Source: Perkinsus chesapeaki (Eukaryota > Perkinsozoa > Perkinsida > Perkinsidae). From it: a stretch of DNA of 28,675 bases. Below, one piece after another: positions 1-10,161 of the stretch. The position numbers were made by a program, and so were the translations under genes. The notes beneath the pieces were generated by a model. That model did not search any database. It worked only from the letters and a program-made list of their open reading frames with translations, and was not told the DNA's origin. Within the stretch, counting starts at the first letter, position 1, and each line of letters starts with the position of its first letter. Location: contig JAAPAO010000466.1 of the NCBI GenBank assembly GCA_013115145.1, forward strand, positions 1 through 28,675, written 5' to 3'.

Positions 1-108
1 GTCTATTGTATTGCTTCTTATATCGTAGTCTATTGTATTGCTTCTTATATCGTAGTCTATTGTATTGCTTCTTGTATCTTAGTCTACTGTATTGCTTCTT
101 ATATGTCG
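1..108. repeat. 27-base tandem repeat, four copies
   Basis: Four head-to-tail copies of a 27-base unit beginning GTCTATTGTATTGCTTCTTA, at 1-27, 28-54, 55-81 and 82-108. The first two are identical; the third and fourth have a few substitutions. The array probably continues left of the window. There is no sign that it is coding. Confidence 0.9.
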
Positions 109-720
109 ATACACAATAGTTTCTCGCTGTATAATCCAGCAGGTATCCAGTCAACGTAGCTATCGAGTATCGTGTACTTAGGACATGATCAATACCGTGG
201 TAATATGCGGTAATCGCGAGGAGGTAAGGTAAACGCGGTCACCACACCACTATGTAAAACCGTGAACCAAAACATGCATCTCCTTCTTATAACTCTGCAC
301 AAAAGGACTCAGGAAAGGCCCGTGCTCACTGACGGAAGTTTAATCGCAGACATTGTCTATTAGGAGTATTAGTAATACTCTAACGATTCGTTAGAGCCGG
401 TGAGGGTGGCATTTCTGTCCGCGAAGCCTTTTAACCGTTGTTGGTTTTGAACATTTTCCCAACTCTCTTCCCGAGTCAACTTCATCGAAGTTATAAATGT
501 TTCTACAGTCTATCAATCCGCGACAGAGCGATCCTGTCGTAGTCTTGGCTAATGCTACGGAGGAGCTCCAGAATATATTCATGTGTAGGTGGTCGTCGTT
601 TCAAAAGATGCTCAAATGTCCTTGCACTGTTAAACTCAACTACAGTAGAGAGCGAAACTATCATATCCCGCATAGAATTAATAACATAATAATCAAACAC
701 GTCTCCAAATGATATCGTAT
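109..720. other. Intergenic stretch, no gene recognised
   Basis: Lies between the left-edge repeat and the cofilin stop codon. Open frames on both strands are short, overlap each other and resemble no family I know. It would hold the 3' untranslated region of the cofilin gene. Confidence 0.5.
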
Positions 721-1334
721 TCACTTTTGGACCTTCTTCTTGATCTCCTCAAAGAGTAGATCACCCTCATCGTTACACTGAATCTCCTGGTAAACACCGT
801 CCAAAGGCTTACGAATTGCATCCTTAGAAGATGCGAACCTGATAAGAAATGATACAGCTTCATCTAAACCAATCAAAGCTTACAGCATCTTTCTTTTAAC
901 AGGAGCGTTGTCCGGCGACCAGAAAATGAACAGCACTCTCTCTTGCTTCTGACAAACACGAAGATATCATCGAGTGATTATTGAGGGAACCCTTACAGCT
1001 CCAGATTCGTCGTGCTCGAACTCGAAGTCAACAACGGCGTAGCGAGGCTCGTGGCTAGCAAGGAGCGCCTGAGAAGGAGTTGAGCAACAAATACTTGGAG
1101 AACAAGTGGAACAATTACCTGCTTGAAATCTTCGTACGTCTTGTCCTTAGTGCCCTCGGATTCTATTACGATCCGCTTGTTATCCGGAGTAAAGGCGTAT
1201 ATGATGTATCTGAATGTAGTTAATGGAAAAATCAATGTACTTCAGAGAATTCCGTACCTCTTGTCATGCTTCAATTTGAGGTTGTTGTAGCTGACAATAC
1301 AGTCGCCATCTGCAACAACACCGGAGCAAGCCAT
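721..1334 (-). CDS. ADF/cofilin, actin-depolymerising factor
   Basis: Small cytoplasmic actin-binding protein that severs and depolymerises actin filaments. Five exons join in phase: 1258-1334, 1119-1209, 997-1068, 884-948 and 721-838, giving 140 residues, the usual size for single-domain ADF/cofilin. The start reads MACSGVVADGDC. Family landmarks follow in order: KHDKRYIIYAF, EGTKDKTYEDF, RYAVVDFEFEH, the actin-binding block VLFIFWSPDNAPVKRKML, then SSKDAIRKPLDG near the C-terminus. The four introns are 45-50 bases with GTACGG, GTAATT, GTAAGG and GTAAGC donors and AG acceptors. A regulatory serine near the N-terminus is possible (Ser4) but not demonstrable. This is one of the most secure calls in the window. 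It is the last gene, transcriptionally, of the minus-strand array. Confidence 0.95.
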
Positions 1335-2648
1335 TGAGAGAGGGGAGAATCAACAACGAATTGAACTGAACGCAGCCGTTTCATTGAGTAAAACTTCACA
1401 CACCACGAATAATTAGCAACAATTCTGGCGTCTGATAAGAGTAATGCTGAGGACAGTGTGAGGTAACACTATCAGGTAGCAATGGTTGGAGGGAAGGTCA
1501 CATGGAAGCAAAAAAGATACCGACAATGGCAGCAGACGTAGCTGCACTAGTTTCTACACAAGCCACGCTAGGACACATTAATCCACGCGACATTGGTTAG
1601 TATTACAACGTGTAATGAGAGACGTCTCAACCAGTGGCGAGTAAAGTGTGTTTAATGATAAAGTAGTGGCTAAGGACAATGGCATATTATCTTTCTCCTA
1701 TTTGCCGGTTACATTTATGGCGTGCGCGTAGTCAAGCGCCGCCGCGCACGCCCCTCATTATGCGCGGAGGGTGGTCCCATGGGATTAGGTGCCTAGAAAT
1801 CCTCTGTGAATAATTCGATACGTTCTGTAGACGTAGGTAGCTGATCTGCTGTAGCTTATAGACGCGATATATGTAAAATACAAAGAGTAAGTATTTGCCG
1901 GAGACTGCGTTTTTGTCGACACGAAAAACACTTGCCGTGGGATTCGAACCTGGGTCTCCAGAGTGTAAGAGGTTTCCAGAGAAACCGACAGCGTAACTTA
2001 CTGAGATACAAAACGAGTGTGACTAACTACGTTTATTTCGAAACATACGCTAAACCAGTCAGAATTGCCTTCCGCTCTAACATCTAAATTTCTCTTGAAA
2101 CCAATACGTTAGCCCCTCAGAGTTACCAAAAAACGGATGCTCTTTGTGATAGTGATTCACTGAGTACTACTCACCGCGCGACTCTGACGGTGAGAACGTT
2201 TTTTATCGTGACAATTTCGGTTCATTATAAATATGATATTATAGATGCGCATGTACGTGGACAATCTTTGTAGGGAGTGAAATAGCAGTTGAAATAACTT
2301 GATTGATTCTATAAACTGTCACGGACATTGTGACTAGTCAGGTGTGTGGACTTTATACTATGAAGGCTCGGCTGTGATTCATGCCTGGTGACTGGTCACT
2401 ACACCATTTCAAGATCTAATCAGTAAAAGCCTAGAAGTAGTCACAGTAGTCCAATAGGATTCATTGGACGCCTCATTAGAGAGCTTCTGATGAGTGTTGC
2501 GCATCTCCGTAGCATCTAATAGTTCATCTCTTGTATCGTATAACGCAATACTCAATATTAACAGGCCAAGGAAGGACAATTTACATGGTAGAACAACTGA
2601 CAAACACAATCTCTCTACTTACTCAGCGGTGGTAGGAACTTCGGGATG
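1335..2648. other. Intergenic stretch with one tRNA-like element
   Basis: About 1.3 kb between the cofilin start and the stop of the next minus-strand gene. Apart from the tRNA-like element at 1930-2016 I find no convincing exon. Short open frames near 2400-2610 on both strands match nothing known. Confidence 0.4.
1930..2016 (-). other. Degenerate tRNA-like sequence (possible SINE head or tRNA relic)
   Basis: Read on the minus strand it carries a good RNA polymerase III B-box (GGTTCGAATCC, near 1940-1950) and an upstream segment like an A-box (TATCTCAGTAAGTTACGC, near 1990-2008). Between them lies GGTTTC-TCTG-GAAACC, a 6-base stem that could stand for an anticodon arm. The T-stem pairs at only two positions, and the acceptor ends do not match. 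So I do not call a working tRNA. It resembles the tRNA-derived head of a SINE or a decayed tRNA copy. Confidence 0.35.
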
Positions 2649-3363
2649 TTACGGCGACTCGACGAGGATGACGACCGACTTTGTCGATGCAAGCAAACCC
2701 TGAGCAGCGGACAACTTATAGGAACTACAGACTGACCAAACAACACGTTTTCAATACGTTCTTTGCTCGATAAGAGAGTACATATAACGAATATATTACC
2801 AATATTATATATTTTAAGAACCAATTGATATCGTCCCAAAATGAGCAATACGCCATAGATTCGCACAACTGCAAAATATCACAACGTACGGTGACCAGAT
2901 TAACTTTTCGATAGCGCCTTGCGAGCCTAGGCGAATGCTATCAATGGTAGCAGTCAGCTATTCATTAAAGAAGCCCATATTCGCCACGTGATTCGGTATG
3001 AACTGCATACCATGCAAAATATCTTTTACTCGATCACTATACTATAATTAGCGTTATACATTACTAAAAAGCGGATGCTCAGTTTACTTACCTATACAAA
3101 GCGTCGAAATCCTCTTCGGTGGCGACGTTTGTTCCATCCTTGGTCATGTCGGTAGCAGTGACGGCTAAGACTCTGCTCACAGTGAGTGAAGCAAGCTAAC
3201 AATAATACCGTCATGCTGATTTACCAAACATCAACCCCACCTTAGGGTTCAATATACTTCGAAGACGTCTCGCACCAGCCCTAGTAGCGCGGTCTGGCCT
3301 CCTGCCGGATGCAGAGAAAAGGCATCCTCTCGAACACGCTGTGGCCATCTCAGTGGCAGTCAT
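2649..3363 (-). CDS. Small orphan gene, four predicted exons
   Basis: Not recognised. A phase-consistent model uses exons 3225-3363, 3092-3164, 2822-2868 and 2649-2731 and yields about 114 residues. The N-terminal exon is rich in Arg and Ala (for example ATRAGARRLRSILNPKVGLM), which could be an organelle-targeting leader. Exon 2 encodes the acidic stretch MTKDGTNVATEEDFDALY, and exon 4 encodes SSYKLSAAQGLLASTKS. The exon 1 and 2 junctions have ordinary donors (GTAAAT, GTAAGT); the donor after exon 3 (GTTCTT) is weak, so the 3' half may be wrong. The second Met (3348) is an equally possible start. Same strand as its neighbours. Confidence 0.35.
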
Positions 3364-4143
3364 ACATCTGTATCTGCCGGAGTGTTGACATATATACACG
3401 CTATCGCGTATGATAGCGATGCGAGAAAATTCCGAGGAAGTCAGAAGTTCCGGAAGGATCTCCCATCTCCGAGCATTAACTTATTTAATTCCCGCAGGAT
3501 TTACAATCCTTCATCATTTACCATTATTCTTTTACTATCATTTAAAACGCGTTATTTGCCCAGAGTATGCTAGTTGAATATGAAATCGGTCTATATGTAT
3601 AAAAATATTGACTCTACATACAGGGTGTCCCAAAACAATGTGCTGTTTTGAGTAGCTTTTCCAGGAGGGCTAATAATTCGACGACACGTTCAACGCTCGA
3701 AAGTGGTAATAAATAATCTTTAGCTGTCAGTGAGATGTCACATTTGAAGAAACTCTAAAATGAAGCACCTGTATGTCTATTTGAATAGTATATCATTAAT
3801 GGCATTGGCTGAACGAGTTTGAAGGTCAGCTGAGGAAGGCTGCTGACAGATATTCCCGCAGTGATCCAACGACCTGATACATGCTCACTAATGAGTCCGT
3901 CACTCGTCACAAATTAGACCTAAGCTCAGGCAGTATTCTAGGAGCCACTTCCGGAAGGCTCGAACCGAGTTTCAATTCCGAACTGTTGGGGTTTGGAAAA
4001 AACGAATCTCAAAATTCTCAGTCAAGTCAGAGCTAAGATGGATTAAAACGTTGTCTACAATCAATAACTGTGATACTTCACAAAAGCAGCTAACATCGAG
4101 TGATAAACTGATAGTAATCTCGGATTATTGCTACTTTCAAAGC
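3364..4143. other. Intergenic stretch, no gene recognised
   Basis: About 780 bases between two minus-strand genes. No exon pair with matching phase was found. At 3620-3636 a run ACAGGGTGTCCCAAAAC resembles the ends of some mariner/Tc1 elements, but there is no partner end and no transposase. Confidence 0.4.
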
Positions 4144-6500
4144 TTACTTCTCGTAGCTACTCAAATTGCTGGATCTTGCTAATACGTCTGGACGTTCCAT
4201 AATGTTAGTCTCACTGAAGGCTCGCCGCCTTCGCACAACCTTGGCTCGGCTCTGACTCATATCCGGCTGAAATGGATCACTGAGCTGATCATACTGTCCT
4301 ACTATGTCGAGAACCAAGATGAACTGTGCTGGTATAATAGGGGTAGATGTGCGAGAACAACGCACATATCGAAGAGCGATATTGTGATCCGAGATTCATT
4401 AAGAATTTTGATGACCTATTTCATCGATATATCGCAAGAATACGAAGCAATGATACGATGGCGAGGATACATTCCCGTATCCCGCATCAGGCCCTAGGTT
4501 AGGGAAAATTCGAATATGGTACCATATTGTACCAGTTTTGGGTCTGATATCCTACCATGGTAGGATATCAGACCCAAAACTGGTACAATTGCTCACAGTG
4601 TGAGCAGTAGTATCAGTTTTGCTTCGAGCCTCAGATTCAGAGCGATTCATCACCAGTGGTGGAGTCTCTGTGTGTTATCACCTATAAATGTAATGAAAAC
4701 ATTAATCCATTTTTCGTTGAAGAAATTTTTTGAAAGAAATTTCACAAATTGCCGGTAGGTTTTTACATCCCCAAGAATTGAAGAATGCATTCTTAATGGT
4801 GATTTAATGGATAGAGCCGAGAACTGAGGAGACAAGGGTAAACGGATATCACGTTGATCGATACCTCATCAATAGTACTATTCGAGAGACAATGACCGAA
4901 TCATAGACTCATAACATCTTACCTTCTGGCGTTTCATTCTGAACTCCTCCATCGTCGCATCAATCGTACCAGCTATTCGATCTAAATGGCTCACATCCTT
5001 CCCCGACTTCACTGCCGAATCAGCCTGGAATGACGTATCCCCAATTTGATCCATTCCGCCGACACAACTCACCGAAGTGGACGGCAAGGATGGGGCCCAA
5101 GTGAAATAGTCGAGCAAAGTGCCATCCTAATCAACGACATCAACACGGCACCGAAATGACGGTATTTACCTGCAGCGTCCGCGGTGTCAATTTTTCCAGG
5201 TCAGACGTTCTGACTGGAGTCGTACCAATTCTGTCGTTCGCTCTAGCCAAAGGTTTACTCGTAAACCTCCCGGCCAGCAGGTCCTGAGGGAGGTTAATCA
5301 ATTGGCGCGCCCGGTCTCGGTTGCTGCACCTGAGGCTCCATTTTCGCCATTTTACCGAGGGGTCCATGATCATGAGCGCTCTTCAGTGCGAGTCGTGATT
5401 CATAGTAAGAGCTACGGTATAAACATGCAACATATTATTTACATCATTGCTCACCGCTCCAAGTAGACAGGATCAACCTTGAAGAGAATTGAAAAGGCCA
5501 ATCGGACCCCAGCTGGCAAATCGAATGGAAAAGGTGCTGATGGCCAGCTCGCGTGGGATGCTGGCAAATCTGAGTTGCGAGCATCGTCATCGTCACCAGC
5601 TCTGTTAGGGCTCACCGTCATAGGGCTCGATGTGCCTTCGAATGACAGCTCCATCCGACAGGCGTACAAGATCGAAACCGTGATGAGTAACCACAACTAG
5701 CATTGCCAGTTCAGCTAAGGAATGGAATTTGGGCCCGAACACTGCTGCCAGCTTACGATCGATAGACGGTAACACGGTGGTCGTATAAAATGCGTCTTCC
5801 ATGTTCGCCGTCGGTAGACTGAACTCGGAGACGACTGTGGCCGATGACGTGACGCCTAGAGAGATATGATCTCAACAGGAAGCGGAGGGGAGGGGACTCT
5901 ACTTCGAGCTATCGAGGTGAAACTGGTCCGGCGTCTCAAGAGCTTGTTGGAAGGTGATAAGGAGTCCTCAGTCGGAGCACTGAGAACCGTGTACGTCCCG
6001 GGTAAAGAGTGAGACGCTTACCCTTCAAGGAGAGACGAGTCCCCTATGAGCGAGAAATCGAACACAACGACTTTACGCCCGGAGATCTCGGCGACAACCA
6101 AACCTTCAATTCTCAATCTGCCATTAGCCGGACCTTCAGTAGCTCCAGAGAAACAGCGAGCTTTCGCCCGATTGTTGCAAGTTGGTGTTTTCTTTCTCGT
6201 ACCTGAGAGGAATTATTCTTGACTTTGTCTACGTATGAGGGAATCAAACTTGCGTATGTCCCAATGAGCCGATGAATCTGCCAGTGAAGCATTATAAAAA
6301 ATCCTTGCCCAGTTGTATTTCTCCGTAGACACGATCATTGATGTCATTTTAGTAGGTATTGTCGAACAACCATCTCAACGTTAGGGTTTTTATTAAGGTT
6401 CGGAACTATAATTCCACGCTGGAAGCAATTTACGACTCGTCCAAGGCGGATGGTCCAACAAGCATTCAGTAGCAGGTGGGTGTACTCTTTCTATCTCCAT
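4144..6500 (-). CDS. Orphan protein of about 486 residues, 12 exons
   Basis: Not recognised. Exons chain in phase: 6434-6500, 6233-6373, 6022-6202, 5903-5979, 5616-5855, 5455-5569, 5330-5411, 5170-5283, 4923-5126, 4767-4823, 4654-4681 and 4144-4298. The start MEIERVHPPATEC follows an in-frame TAA. The middle is a hydrophobic, possibly globular region (GRKVVVFDFSLIGDSS; LAELAMLVVVTHHGFDLV; GVRLAFSILFKVDPVYLE). The C-terminal third is hydrophilic, rich in Ser and Arg, ending VVRRRRAFSE... and SSYEK. The last intron (4299-4653) contains a perfect 64-base palindrome. If that intron is retained the protein stops at 4637-4639 (THRDSTTGDESL), so two C-termini are possible. The start lies only 29 bases downstream of the WD40 gene's predicted stop, so the two could also be one longer gene if that stop is spliced out. 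Confidence 0.55.
4526..4589. repeat. Perfect 64-base palindrome, no spacer
   Basis: Two 32-base arms meet at CCATGG (centre between 4557 and 4558), and every one of the 32 pairs is complementary. It is embedded in the predicted last intron of the orphan gene 4144-6500. A smaller palindrome (ATATGGTACCATAT, 4514-4527) touches its left edge. In RNA it would fold into a very stable hairpin. Confidence 0.95.
4591..4605. repeat. 15-base hairpin GCTCACA-G-TGTGAGC
   Basis: Seven-base arms around one base. It lies one base beyond the 64-base palindrome, in the same intron. The same arms recur at 20377-20391 in an intron of the nucleotidase gene. Confidence 0.8.
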
Positions 6501-6529
6501 GAATTATCTTGCCTGCGACAAGGAACAAT

Positions 6530-9500
6530 CTATGAGAGCTTCTCTAGAACAGAACACCCGAGGAGGATCCGAAATATGATCCGAACCATTGAACGAAGGC
6601 GCCCTCCTTCTTCAGTCATGCCACACGATAACTGCTCACCGTTTTCGCTCCGCACTGTATCCCGCAGTATTGCCATATTTGCTCGGCAAATAGTCTGATC
6701 AAGTTTCTAATGGCCAATACCTGGAAGTTATGCTCACCTTTAATGACTCTCCATAGCCAGCCTCGGAAATAGTTCCCATGAGCTCTTTCGTCGATTCGTC
6801 ACACCGTGACAATATCTTTTCAAAAGCACTTTCCGAATGGGCAGCCGGCGTTTCATGCCTACTCGAGACCTAAGCGTGACGGGGGACCTTTATGTATCGT
6901 ATCGAACTGGATAATACCGATCTGACTTACAAGCAGTTTCAAGCTTGAGGAGGCTTTGCAATTGTGTAAAGGGGGCTCCAAGTCCCTAAGTGGTATATCA
7001 CAACAGTGCTCTGTGTTTTTATCGCTCCTATCATCGACCACCGCGATCCAGGATGAACTGTCGGTCGACTGTATATAGACCTGAGACTACTCGGTCAGGC
7101 CATTTCGAAAGTCATTCTACCGACCTTCAGACGGAATCTCGCCGCCGGCATCATCATCACACATGCCTTCTCCGCTGCATCGGTGTAAATATCATCGTCT
7201 ATATAAGTCGGATCAGGGATCTCGACAACTTCCCTAGTTAGCACAATCAAAGCTCTCAAGCCCGGTAGGAAAGACATCGCCTCCACAGCAAGCCGTCGGC
7301 TGCTGCTGGCCAATCTTCCATTCACGGTTACAACACCGCTCGACGAACGTGACCAGACCTGCACCCGGTCATTCTGGGCTGATTCAGTGCATCCAACGAG
7401 AGGCTCTCCCGCTAAGCTAGCCGCTGCATGCAGGGTTCTACGTGACTCAGGCGGCAGCTCGCCAGGGGGTTCTACTCTATACAGGAGCGGCAAAAATTGC
7501 CCTTCCATTTGCTCATCGGAATGTACAAGACAAACCCCGTCCTCTGATAAGCTAATAACGAGTCCATCGATCGCTAAGTGACCTATGCTGATGACTGCTT
7601 CAAGATGAGCTTCAATCGGTTGCGGCGGTTTTGGGCCTGCCGAGGCCAAATGAACTGCTAGGAAGCCATCCGTGAAACCGACGAGGATCCTCGAGTGGTC
7701 CTGGCTCAAGGCCATGGCGCATATCTCCCGATCGACGTCTCGTGGGAATCCGAGTTCATCGATTTGAATTTCGTTCAGCAGTTCAGCTCTAGACAAGCTG
7801 TGCATCCTCAGCTTCTTTGGCTCGGCTATTATCAGGATTGATCTTGTCAAACTGACAGCTGCCGCGACTGGCAGCCCATTTCTCGACATGCTTCTTTCCG
7901 CCGCTCGATAACTAAGGTCGATGTGTCCAAAGTGAGTCGAGCAGAAGAGCAGCCTAGCGATGCCTTCGTTGTGAATATTCGTCAGTGTCATCTTCCCGGC
8001 GCCACCGGCACGCTCGAGGCCTGTATGTGAATTTTTGATCACTTGCACGCACTCGGACTTCTTCAGATCCCAAACGCGCATCTCTCCCCATGTGTCGCAA
8101 GTAACCACGAAGAAGGTGTTCCCCGCCAACACACCAACGGCTGTAAGAGGAGCTCTGTGGCCGCGTAATCGCTGGACGCTTGAGTGAGCCAAGCTCCCTG
8201 ATCCCGGCGGCGGAGCAGGCTGTGCTACATAAACAATGCAGCTAGAGCCAATGATGACAAGACGATCCACACCAGAGACATATGCGACCGATCGGAGGCA
8301 AGGTCGGAGGCCCTCGAAGCTGGGAATTGTGAAACGGTGTACCTAGAGCGTCAGCTAGGGTTTATTACAAACTGTTTTCGCTACTTGGTATCCTGTTTTG
8401 ACATTCCAAACCCCAACAGTTGCATCATCTGCAACACTTGCCATCATTCTCGTATCAGTCTGTTCCAAGGATGTTGACACCCTACCGAGGTCAGTGACAT
8501 CGGTAACTCTACCGTCGTGGCAGCCCAGCATGCAGACACCGAGTGTGATGATAACACTTGAATGATCAACATTCTTCACCGGGATACTCAAGTCAATCTC
8601 TTCGTGGGCCTACCATCGGCCAGTCTGGAAAATGCATGCAAGTTATCGGTACCTGGTTTGGCGATTTCCTTGCGGAAGAGACTTTAAAGGCTCTCAGGAA
8701 ATGAGATTGTCCATCAGCGGCAATGAAACTGTCAAGCTGGTTGCTGAACCATATGCCCTCGCAACTTGACGATTCTTCGCCATCTAATCTGCGCATGTTG
8801 ATAACTTCACGGCAAGGGAATCTCCACATTCCAGGGCGCAACGGTTCATCGCTCGACAGGTTCTTGTTCAAGGCGGACAGATCCCAAAGGGCAACGCCGC
8901 CGTCAGTCAAGCGTGCAGCTACATAGGTGGCCGATCGCCCTTCCTCAGCTCCATCTGTGGCGATGTGTGTGGCCCTGAGGTCTTCGCGGGGAAGTAGAAA
9001 TTCTCCAACCCAGTCTATGGCGCAGGTTTTCTTGTGTGAGGCCCAGATCCTCACGCTGCTCGAATGCTCCTCTGCCGAGATCAGGAGATTCATATTCGTG
9101 AAAATTTTGAACTTGTTGGAGCGTAGGGGCAACGCGCAAAATCCGACAATTCTCCCAAAATGGCGACACTCATCGATGGTTCTGGGTTGTGCCGCAGCCT
9201 GAACGACACGATGTGATGGTCTACAAATTATAACTTCCTTACCGAACATCTTGGAATCGACACTCCTCGCACACGAAGATTCTCACGACCTTCGTTGGCC
9301 CTATCGGATTCCTTTACTCGTTCCAGCATATAATCGGTAAACCCAGACCAGTTTATTTTGAAAGCTCCGTCCAACTCGCTTGGTGCGAGATTGTTATCAC
9401 CAGCTTGCTGTGAAATGTAGATATCAGTGAAAAGATCAATCACAGAACATCTAAGATCAGCCAGACCCGACTCGGACGCAGGCTTGATGATTTCTTCAAA

Positions 9501-9795
9501 CGCCTCACACCAGAAGGCAATATCTCTACCGGTATCTGAATAGAATTATGTAACTAACTCAAGTCAGCTGCTGCTTTCTCACCAGATTCGTGCCCCTTGA
9601 TAATAGCCGCGAGCTGTCGCATATCAAACTCCTCCAACGCTTCTAGCAGTTCATATCTCGTGGAAAAGCTTCTGCAGTGTTTCTAACAACAACATGGCCG
9701 ATGACCGTGGCTATTTAGCGGCGGTTTCTGATCACCTCTGAGAACTGGTCACCGCCGCGTTCAGCCTGTCTAGCTATCCGTGTAGCACTTATCAT
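6530..9795 (-). CDS. WD40-repeat protein with EF-hand-like N-terminus (WDR49/WDR64-like)
   Basis: Predicted scaffold protein of about 948 residues. Exons in order: 9736-9795, 9583-9682, 9318-9535, 8653-9249, 8385-8609, 7125-8342, 6931-7080, 6738-6869, 6640-6706 and 6530-6609. The ATG at 9795 follows an in-frame TGA. Residues about 20-125 form a helical region with an EF-hand-like element (SELDGAFKINWSGFTDYMLE) whose calcium ligands look degenerate. Residues about 125-800 hold WD-type blades, recognisable by SVRIWASHKK, GGVALWDLSAL, ATVGVWNVKTG and EMRVWDLKKSE. The rest is a hydrophilic tail. Domain order resembles WDR49/WDR64, found in ciliated organisms; that assignment is inference. The exon 6 donor (GTCGGT) is unusual; without that splice the protein stops at 7095-7097. 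The last intron (about 30 bases) is doubtful, and the gene may end differently. Confidence 0.75.
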
Positions 9796-10161
9796 TCAGC
9801 GAGGCCATTGGCAATCACAACAAAGACCAGAAGATACCAAACATGATACCGGCTCCGTTGCATGAATCAACGATTGACATTCCCCGTCACGCATTGGCGA
9901 TAATCACCTTCACAGAATCTTGAGGCCTTCCGAACCAAGGTCACTAAGCTAAGGTTAAAAACCAACATTCACGAGAGCTTTCCTTGGAAAATTATTTATC
10001 ATGTTTTCAGGTTTCAATTATTTCATGGCCGAAGAGTTTCGAGTCTTCCCAGTGAACTATTTTCTAAAGGGTGAAACGAAGTATCGCCGTGTAACTGTGG
10101 AAATCGGTATATGAAACGGCTATCTTCAAGATATACATGTGACATGTTCTCCTTCACAAGG
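9796..10161. other. Intergenic gap between WD40 and TTLL genes
   Basis: 365 bases holding the WD40 gene's upstream region and the 3' untranslated region of the TTLL gene. No exon, repeat or RNA gene seen. Confidence 0.4.

Noticed and set aside
3620..3660. ACAGGGTGTCCCAAAAC, like a mariner/Tc1 terminal repeat
   Set aside because: No inverted partner, no target-site duplication and no transposase fragment within the window.
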